Part shown: positions 36,990 through 41,459 of the stretch, piece after piece
How the letters are laid out: every line of letters begins with the position of its first letter
Numbering within the stretch: position 1 is the first letter of the stretch
IMG/VR virus record: IMGVR_UViG_3300028920_000140
Location: 1-41,459 of that record
Origin: a virus
Direction: 5' to 3' (one strand)
DNA: 41,459 bases
Translations under genes and position numbers: made by a program
Notes under the pieces: generated by a model
Databases searched by the model: none
The model's input: the letters and a program-made list of their open reading frames with translations, nothing else
What the model was told of the DNA's origin: nothing

Positions 36990-37846
36990 TGAGAACTTTT
37001 AACCTTCTGGGAGGAGTTTCATTAGTTGTAGTAATGATTGCAACAATAATTTTTCCTGAAATACTGTTTGCGGTTTCAGAAAAAATGCCAGCTCAGGAAT
37101 CTCTAATACAGTGGGGTGTTGGCTTAATCGTGACAGCAATACTTTCCCCTGTTTTAATATGGTACTTCAAAAAGAAAACCAGAATCTGGGAAGCTGAAGC
37201 GAACAGTAGACTTGATGTGTTTGAAGTTTCAGTAGGTCACAAGTTTGACGTGTTGTATAAAGAAATTGCTGTAATGTCTAGTGCCATAGCAGAAATGCAG
37301 AAATCAGTTGCAGAGATTCATGGCAAACTTGAAAAAATAGAAAGGCGAAAAGGTGAAAAGATTAACTACTCAAGAATGTTTGATGATGAGTGGTCTAAAC
37401 ATAAGAAAACGCTTTCGAAAATAGGACAAGAGCCGGAATATATCGGAAGAAAATTTTTCACTACATTTAAAGAATTTTGCATGAGCGTTCATAATTACAA
37501 CATATCAAAAGAAATTGATTTTGAAGATGTTGTAAATCGTTGGAAGGAAGTAGGCTTGGGAATAGCTGAAGATGTTAGGATGTATGCACTAACGCTTGCA
37601 GATGAGAAATACGTCAACTTAATACTTGACCGTATTAACAAGCCTAACAAACATTACTGGTCAGAAGTTTATGAAATTTTCAGCTGCAAACATACCAGGT
37701 TAAATGACAAGTTTGCCAAATTCCAAAAACTTTCAGAAGCATATATAGCAGAAATGGTTAGTATATTAGTGGCTAACTGGTCGCAAGATTATAAATGCAA
37801 AATGCAATTAAAGACTTCAAGCAAGGTTATAAGTCAGAAATTTTAA
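36989..37846 (+). CDS. Membrane-anchored protein, 285 aa (lysis-module or envelope candidate)
   Basis: ATG at 36989 is coupled to the stop of the Kelch gene (TGATG). Two transmembrane segments lie at about 5-27 (NLLGGVSLVVVMIATIIFPE) and 43-64 (WGVGLIVTAILSPVLIWYF). They are followed by a long charged coiled coil (75-130) and a helical soluble domain. This is too large for a classical holin, but the two-helix hairpin at the N-terminus is holin-like. Function not proven. Confidence 0.55.
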   Translation: MRTFNLLGGVSLVVVMIATIIFPEILFAVSEKMPAQESLIQWGVGLIVTAILSPVLIWYFKKKTRIWEAEANSRLDVFEVSVGHKFDVLYKEIAVMSSAIAEMQKSVAEIHGKLEKIERRKGEKINYSRMFDDEWSKHKKTLSKIGQEPEYIGRKFFTTFKEFCMSVHNYNISKEIDFEDVVNRWKEVGLGIAEDVRMYALTLADEKYVNLILDRINKPNKHYWSEVYEIFSCKHTRLNDKFAKFQKLSEAYIAEMVSILVANWSQDYKCKMQLKTSSKVISQKF

Positions 37847-37856
37847 GGAGGTTATT

Positions 37857-38039
37857 ATGTATGCACGAATTTATATGGCAATTCAGATGCTTGTCGGAAT
37901 ATTCCTTAGCAATCAGTTTCTTCAAAAGGTTGCAATTGAACTGCTTGAGCATCTTGCAAAAAAAACAGACACTGACATTGACGATGAAGGTGTCAGGCTG
38001 TTTAAAAATTATCTCGAAAAAAGAAGGCTAACAAGATGA
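37857..38039 (+). CDS. Small protein, 60 aa, hydrophobic N-terminus
   Basis: ATG at 37857 follows AAGGAGGTTATT. Residues 1-22 (MYARIYMAIQMLVGIFLSNQ) are hydrophobic, the rest charged and helical. It may associate with the membrane. The next gene starts on its stop (ATGAG). Confidence 0.55.
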   Translation: MYARIYMAIQMLVGIFLSNQFLQKVAIELLEHLAKKTDTDIDDEGVRLFKNYLEKRRLTR

Positions 38040-38314
38040 GAATGTCTGTAGATCAGCTATGTAATGATGTAGATACAATAAGAGAAACTTTCTGCAATCG
38101 AAGTAAGGCTGGTGATAGAGACGCACAGCACTTGGAGGATCTATGCTTTCAGATTGTTGAAGGCATTCGTGCATTGAATGATTTACTGAATAAAAAAGAA
38201 TTAAAAATTGAAATGATTGCTAACAAAAACAGGAGATTAGAAAATGAAAAAGCTAATACTAACAGTTGCACTGGCTATGAGTCTTGTCCTTACAGGATGC
38301 ATCGGGACAGTTAA
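38036..38314 (+). CDS. Hypothetical protein, 92 aa
   Basis: Starts on the stop of the previous gene. Helical and charged (MRMSVDQLCNDVDTIRETFC, then EDLCFQIVEGIRALNDLLNK) with cysteines and no membrane segment. Its last 71 bases overlap the lipoprotein gene in another frame. The overlap recalls Rz/Rz1 spanins, but this protein lacks the N-terminal anchor an i-spanin needs. Confidence 0.55.
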   Translation: MRMSVDQLCNDVDTIRETFCNRSKAGDRDAQHLEDLCFQIVEGIRALNDLLNKKELKIEMIANKNRRLENEKANTNSCTGYESCPYRMHRDS

Positions 38315-38456
38315 AACTAAAGTCAAACTTACAGACAAGAAAGGGAATGAGTACAGTTGCACCACAACAGTCTCTCCGGATGAAGCGAAAGCTGAAGGAA
38401 AGAAGGTTGACTTAGAGTGTGAAGTTGATGTGAAACTGAAACAGAAAGAAGACTAA
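38244..38456 (+). CDS. Outer-membrane-type lipoprotein, 70 aa
   Basis: The first 19 residues, MKKLILTVALAMSLVLTGC, are a textbook lipoprotein signal with lipobox LTGC (C19). The mature part is a small charged domain (KVKLTDKKGNEYSCTTTVSP). Such a lipoprotein could be an o-spanin for lysis or a superinfection-blocking lipoprotein. Its presence argues for a host with lipoprotein sorting. It is the last rightward gene. Confidence 0.75.
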   Translation: MKKLILTVALAMSLVLTGCIGTVKTKVKLTDKKGNEYSCTTTVSPDEAKAEGKKVDLECEVDVKLKQKED

Positions 38457-38468
38457 TTCTTTTTTCTG
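38442..38468. terminator. Bidirectional terminator between convergent genes
   Basis: CAGAAAGAAGA pairs with TCTTTTTTCTG (11 steps, one G-U) around CTAAT. The stop codons of the lipoprotein gene and of the leftward gene both lie in it. A/T-rich flanks allow it to work in both directions. Confidence 0.6.
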
Positions 38469-38608
38469 TTCTTGATTTTGTTCTTGATCTTAATTAGAAA
38501 TTTAATCAGCTTGTCAATGCTTACTGAGTATTCTATGAAAAAACTGCCTTTCATTTTTTTAATCCTATAAGTGTTGATTTTTTCTGCAATTTCTTTTGTA
38601 ATTCTCAT
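38453..38608 (-). CDS. Hypothetical basic protein, 51 aa
   Basis: The ATG at 38608 (MRITKEIAEKINTY) is more likely than the TTG at 38635, which overlaps the upstream gene. AAGGA lies ten bases before it. The protein is very basic, with a hydrophobic-basic C-terminal helix (KLIKFLIKIKNKIKNRKKN). Function unknown. Last gene of the leftward operon if the genome is circular. Confidence 0.5.
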   Translation of the reverse strand: MRITKEIAEKINTYRIKKMKGSFFIEYSVSIDKLIKFLIKIKNKIKNRKKN

Positions 38609-38615
38609 CTTAATT

Positions 38616-39416
38616 TTATCCTTTTTCTTTTGCAAGTTTTTTTTCCAACTCTTTTATTCTTTTTCTTTTTTCTTTTTTTTCTCGTGCATCATAATCATTA
38701 ATACATTTTTCAATCTTTGGGTGATTAACACCGTGTTTTTGTAAATCCCTAGCAACACTAATACCAATTTTTTCTTTTTCTAACAACTGATTTACATACT
38801 CTATAGCTTCTTCTTTTGTGCAGAAACCTTTAATTACGTAAGAATCATGGGAGCCATAACCAGCATATTGTCCTAAATGCACAGAAACCTTAGATGCACC
38901 AGTATGATCAACATCAATACGTTTTCTAAATATTACCGATGCTAGCTCTGTTTTTTCATACTCATATGTGGAATTTAAATTTAATAGTTTTTCAATTTTT
39001 ATGAGATTATAAGATGTTAAAACCGCCCACACATAATTACCCTCCACAAAATTTATGAAGTCAGTCGCCCACTCATGACGATTTATTAACTTTTTCATTT
39101 CTTCAAGTTGTTTTTTCGCTTCTAATACTATACTATGTGATTGCATCTTTGCGTTTTTGATTATTTCTTTTGCCTTTAATTCTGCTTTTTGTATGATCTG
39201 ATTGCTCTCAGCAATTGCCAAGTCTGTTGTCATTTTGCGATTTTTTACTAAATTTTGTGGAACCATTAATCTTACTTTTTCAAATTCTGTATATGGATCA
39301 CCATAATGCTCATATACAGAATAAGGTACTTCTATATCAATTATAGCCATATCATCTACAATACCAATTAAATCACATTCCTGATTGTTGTAATACTTTT
39401 TATTTTCTTCTGACAT
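38616..39416 (-). CDS. Hypothetical coiled-coil protein, 266 aa
   Basis: ATG at 39416 follows AGGTGGTTAAG. Beta-rich N-terminus (DLIGIVDDMAIIDIEVPYSV), then a coiled coil (about 70-115: IIQKAELKAKEIIKNAKMQS), then an aromatic globular region and a Lys/Glu tail. No known domain recognised. Confidence 0.6.
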   Translation of the reverse strand: MSEENKKYYNNQECDLIGIVDDMAIIDIEVPYSVYEHYGDPYTEFEKVRLMVPQNLVKNRKMTTDLAIAESNQIIQKAELKAKEIIKNAKMQSHSIVLEAKKQLEEMKKLINRHEWATDFINFVEGNYVWAVLTSYNLIKIEKLLNLNSTYEYEKTELASVIFRKRIDVDHTGASKVSVHLGQYAGYGSHDSYVIKGFCTKEEAIEYVNQLLEKEKIGISVARDLQKHGVNHPKIEKCINDYDAREKKEKRKRIKELEKKLAKEKG

Positions 39417-39437
39417 CTTAACCACCTTTAGTTGTTT

Positions 39438-39554
39438 TTAACTCCACTTTTTACAATGAAACCATCTGTCTATCATAATGTTCCCAGCGTTGCTGCATAT
39501 TGTTTGGCAGTTCCCACACCATTTATAATTGTCTATTGTGACTTCAACGTTCAT
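39438..39554 (-). CDS. Cys-rich microprotein, 38 aa
   Basis: ATG at 39554 overlaps the TGA of the upstream gene. The product has WCGNCQTICSN and a C-terminal HCKKW, giving C-x2-C, a third Cys and a distal His-Cys, a possible zinc site. Part of the coupled chain. Confidence 0.5.
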   Translation of the reverse strand: MNVEVTIDNYKWCGNCQTICSNAGNIMIDRWFHCKKWS

Positions 39555-39988
39555 TTTTTTTTCGCCATAATCACATATTTAAGCTGGTTTCTATCTGTTT
39601 CTGACATACGTTTGAATTTCATTTTGATGATTTCATCGACATCAAGAACTTTAGGATCGTCCAGCTTGCGCAAATTAAAAACGATATCTTTTTTTGTGAA
39701 AATAAGAGAATCATGAGTATCAAATAAATTACCATATTTATCAACAGAATCGTCTTTTGCTTCTGAACAGTGGAAACCTTCGTCTCTTAGAAAAATCTTA
39801 ACCTTACTCCAGATGCTGTTTATTGTTCTCATTCTTGGCATTGAAAAAGCAAAATCAACATTATTTATCATTTCAAACGGAAGCAGTTTCGCTTTATACA
39901 GATTGTATGAGCCTATTGTATCAACATCAAAATAATTCTTTATCTTCCTAACTAAAATCATTACTTCTTTTTCATGTTGTTTATTCAT
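39551..39988 (-). CDS. Hypothetical protein, 145 aa, nucleotidyltransferase-like (tentative)
   Basis: ATG at 39988 after GGAGGAGATAA. The first half (DVDTIGSYNLYKAKLLPFEM, then NNVDFAFSMPRM) recalls the GS...hDh core of minimal nucleotidyltransferases, but the second catalytic acid is not obvious. The C-terminal half is Asp/Lys-rich (LRKLDDPKVLDVDEIIKMKF). It may be an inactive relative or an unrelated fold. Confidence 0.45.
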   Translation of the reverse strand: MNKQHEKEVMILVRKIKNYFDVDTIGSYNLYKAKLLPFEMINNVDFAFSMPRMRTINSIWSKVKIFLRDEGFHCSEAKDDSVDKYGNLFDTHDSLIFTKKDIVFNLRKLDDPKVLDVDEIIKMKFKRMSETDRNQLKYVIMAKKK

Positions 39989-40054
39989 TTATCTCCTCCA
40001 TTAATAATTTGTTCCTGAGCCTTATAATAATTTTTTAAGATAATTTCTTTCAAC

Positions 40055-40495
40055 TCAATAAAGAAACCACCTTTCACTAAAAGATTTTGTGTTAAAAGCA
40101 TCTTCAATTAATTCAGGTTTCCAATGTTCTATTTTGCCGTTTTCGTCAATATCCAAAATTATATAATCACACCAGCCTGGATCTTTTAATGACAAGATTT
40201 CCGGTGGATACATTTGTGATGTACGAATTAACTTCATTTCTGCATCAAGAAATTTATAATAGCCTCTATCACATACTTTATAATGTACTTCTGCTGTGTT
40301 GCCTTGCTCCCAATTAGTAATAACACCTGTATCAACTTCTATAATCGGACACCAACAACCATCTTTTATACATGGCATCTTACCGAGACTATCTTCGATG
40401 TTATTAAGTATAGAATCTTCCCAATGTCTAACACCCGCCGATATTTGCAAATATGCAATATCAATTGTTTTTGTTGTTTTTGATTTAATTCTCAT
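40055..40495 (-). CDS. Hypothetical protein, 146 aa
   Basis: Start ATG at 40495 follows AAGGAGATGTGTAA. The protein has several Cys/Trp residues (KMPCIKDGCWCPIIEVDTG, then DRGYYKFLDAEMKLIRTSQM, then LSLKDPGWCDYIILDIDENG) and a beta-rich core. The pattern occurs in phage proteins of unknown function. No catalytic motif recognised. Confidence 0.6.
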   Translation of the reverse strand: MRIKSKTTKTIDIAYLQISAGVRHWEDSILNNIEDSLGKMPCIKDGCWCPIIEVDTGVITNWEQGNTAEVHYKVCDRGYYKFLDAEMKLIRTSQMYPPEILSLKDPGWCDYIILDIDENGKIEHWKPELIEDAFNTKSFSERWFLY

Positions 40496-40508
40496 TTACA
40501 CATCTCCT

Positions 40509-40658
40509 TTAGTAATTAGGTTCACCACACATTATCCTTTCTGGATAATATGCTATACTCATAATCTCAAGTTCCCCACAGACCGGATGTTCCATGTTGG
40601 AGACAACATTGTCAGGCTCATAGCAGGACAAGAAGATCAGGCATAAAAAGTTAATCAC
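40509..40658 (-). CDS. Hypothetical protein, 49 aa, GTG start
   Basis: GTG at 40658 follows GGAGGCAA. The N-terminus (MINFLCLIFLSCYEPD) is hydrophobic with a Cys, loosely like a lipoprotein signal but too short to be sure. The C-terminal part is Cys-rich. An exact ATTATCC/GGATAAT inverted repeat lies in its coding sequence at 40531-40549. Confidence 0.4.
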   Translation of the reverse strand: MINFLCLIFLSCYEPDNVVSNMEHPVCGELEIMSIAYYPERIMCGEPNY

Positions 40659-40722
40659 ACTTGCCTCCAGATTTCTCCGTTTTTACAATAATCATTGCCG
40701 CTTTCATACATACATAATTCAT
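40651..40722 (-). CDS. Possible 23-aa micro-ORF
   Basis: ATG at 40722 lies six bases after GAGG and overlaps the next GTG. A second frame over the same bases (40729-40655) ends in a GTGA overlap and would also be coupled. Which frame, if any, is used is unclear. Confidence 0.25.
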   Translation of the reverse strand: MNYVCMKAAMIIVKTEKSGGKCD

Positions 40723-40734
40723 TCGACACCTCAT

Positions 40735-41016
40735 TTACATAGCAAAAGGGACTTTTAAAAATTTACCCATAAATGGATAATACATCTCGCCATGATAGCT
40801 ATCTCCGCAAATACCACATTCCTGATCAACCCACTCATAATCAAATAATGGTATATCTGAATCCTGTTTTGTTCCTTTCGGGGAATCAACTATCTCAGGG
40901 AAACCAATCCAATAACCTTCTTCTTTTGCAACCATCGCAATATGATCAAAAACTTCTTTTATTTGGTCAACAGTAATCATTCTATCCTCATCATCTTCAA
41001 CTAGTTTAAAAATCAC
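40735..41016 (-). CDS. Hypothetical protein, 93 aa
   Basis: The frame opens with GTG at 41016 (GAGG at four bases) or with ATG at 40980 (GAGGATAGA before it). The latter gives an 81-residue protein. It contains ECGICGDSYHG, a C-x2-C next to a His, and an acidic N-terminal region. Function unknown. Confidence 0.55.
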   Translation of the reverse strand: MIFKLVEDDEDRMITVDQIKEVFDHIAMVAKEEGYWIGFPEIVDSPKGTKQDSDIPLFDYEWVDQECGICGDSYHGEMYYPFMGKFLKVPFAM

Positions 41017-41017
41017 A

Positions 41018-41107
41018 TCACCTCAAGCAATTCGGACACCATGCGTATCCGTTATTAATTATCACAGCCTGTTTCCCGCAGTACGGACATTTAAAATAAG
41101 TATTCAT
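41018..41107 (-). CDS. 29-aa zinc-ribbon microprotein
   Basis: ATG at 41107 overlaps the TGA of the next copy-A gene (ATGA). The whole product is a zinc ribbon: CPYCGKQAV near residues 7-15 and WCPNCLR at 23-29, spaced 14 residues between the Cys pairs. It is a complete one-domain protein of minimal length. Possible role: adaptor or regulator. Confidence 0.6.
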   Translation of the reverse strand: MNTYFKCPYCGKQAVIINNGYAWCPNCLR

Positions 41108-41373
41108 TCGTTTTCACTCCATTCCATAATTTTTTCACATATATTATACCAAAAATCGGGTTCTAAATGTGTGCCCCCCCAATCAAAAGCATTGTTTAAC
41201 AATTCAAAATCATTTTCGGGCAAAACTTTTTTTCCAAAAACACCCCCATTAAACGTGCCGTCAATTTCAATTTTATCAAGCTCCAAACAAATTTCTTTTC
41301 CTTTCTCATGTCCAAAAACTTTATGCATCATTTTGTACAGATTTCGTTTGTTTGTTTTTAGAATATCACTCAT
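41104..41373 (-). CDS. Hypothetical protein, 89 aa, paralogue copy A
   Basis: The ATG at 41373 is chosen over 41388: it overlaps the TGA of the preceding copy (ATGA) and aligns with the start of copy B. The protein (MSDILKTNKRNLYKMMHKVF at the start, then GTFNGGVFGKKVLPENDFEL, then DFWYNICEKIMEWSENE) is helical at the ends and has no motif I recognise. Its nearest relative in the window is the split copy B. Tandem paralogues suggest duplication. Confidence 0.7.
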   Translation of the reverse strand: MSDILKTNKRNLYKMMHKVFGHEKGKEICLELDKIEIDGTFNGGVFGKKVLPENDFELLNNAFDWGGTHLEPDFWYNICEKIMEWSENE

Positions 41374-41459
41374 TTGTTTTCGCTCCATTCCATAATTTTT
41401 TCACATATGTTATACCAAAAATAAAGTTTCTGGGGAGATTTACACCAGGAAAAAGCACG
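41370..41459 (-). CDS. Partial phage protein, 3' part of paralogue copy B
   Basis: The last codons (FWYNICEKIMEWSENK and stop) match the end of copy A almost exactly. The preceding residues (AFSWCKSPQKLY) align with AFDWGGTHLEPD. The gene runs off the right edge. Together with 1-155 it would make one complete copy if about 25 bases are missing at the join. Confidence 0.7.
   Translation of the reverse strand, partial: RAFSWCKSPQKLYFWYNICEKIMEWSENK

Noticed and set aside
38036-38456. Classical Rz/Rz1 spanin pair
   Set aside because: The lipoprotein is a good outer-membrane partner, but the overlapping 92-aa protein has no N-terminal transmembrane anchor.
39989-40079. 30-codon frame with GTG start ending on the ATG of the 145-aa gene
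   Set aside because: It begins inside the end of the 146-aa gene with no usable ribosome binding site; the open frame is probably accidental.
1-41459. Integrase, transposase, tRNA or CRISPR elements
   Set aside because: I read both strands for tyrosine or serine recombinase motifs, cloverleaf genes and repeat-spacer arrays and saw none that I could support.

Overview
The window is AT-rich tailed-phage DNA, apparently a nearly complete genome of a small contractile-tailed phage (myovirus morphotype). The virion module is continuous: terminase, portal, Mu-F-like head protein, fused protease/scaffold, DUF2184 capsid, then a contractile tail in the order sheath, tube, chaperones, tape measure, baseplate, wedge and fibre. 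No integrase, tRNA or CRISPR array was seen. Both window ends fall inside copies of the same small gene family on the minus strand, so the sequence is probably a circular or circularly permuted genome opened inside one gene, with about 25 bases missing at the join. The host is not identified. A lipoprotein signal suggests a diderm host, and a stand-alone glycyl-radical domain of the anaerobic ribonucleotide reductase suggests an anaerobe. A spirochaete-like host would fit but is only a guess.

Layout. (1) From about 6.6 kb leftward through position 1, and probably across the join to about 38.5 kb, runs a leftward operon of small overlapping genes. It carries a Sak4-like recombinase, SSB, a RuvC-like resolvase, an M15 peptidase, a mini NrdD domain and many micro-ORFs of 20-60 codons. 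Three leftward promoters are visible, at 6624-6651, 5336-5364 and 1770-1797. The first two share an operator-like palindrome. The third is followed at once by a long hairpin that masks a ribosome binding site. (2) Positions 6578-6854 are the divergent control region. (3) Positions 6855-12308 are the rightward early operon: a Cro-sized HTH protein, an IbrB/IbrA-type pair (ParB-like plus PAPS-reductase-like), a replication initiator gene with 11-bp iterons inside it, a SecB-like chaperone and several cysteine-rich proteins. (4) Positions 12305-13059 are a minus-strand two-gene cassette with its own promoter. (5) Positions 13125-17206 are packaging and portal genes. (6) Positions 17193-19340 are a second minus-strand cassette: ribbon-helix-helix, HTH, unknown, methyltransferase and a Cys-rich microprotein. 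(7) Positions 19404-36989 are head, neck, tail, baseplate and receptor-binding genes, ending in a Kelch-propeller protein. (8) Positions 36989-38456 hold membrane and lipoprotein genes that may be the lysis or envelope module, followed by a bidirectional terminator facing the leftward operon.

How it works together (inference). The divergent promoters at 6.6-6.8 kb set early expression under the Cro-like protein or another repressor. The leftward operon supplies recombination and host-takeover proteins. The rightward operon starts replication from iterons within the initiator gene and ends at hairpins near 12.4 kb. A late promoter at 13125-13153 drives the structural genes. The two minus-strand cassettes sit between otherwise conserved head genes, end by overlapping the 3' end of the preceding plus-strand gene, and have near-consensus promoters of their own, as expected of morons expressed independently of the lytic program.
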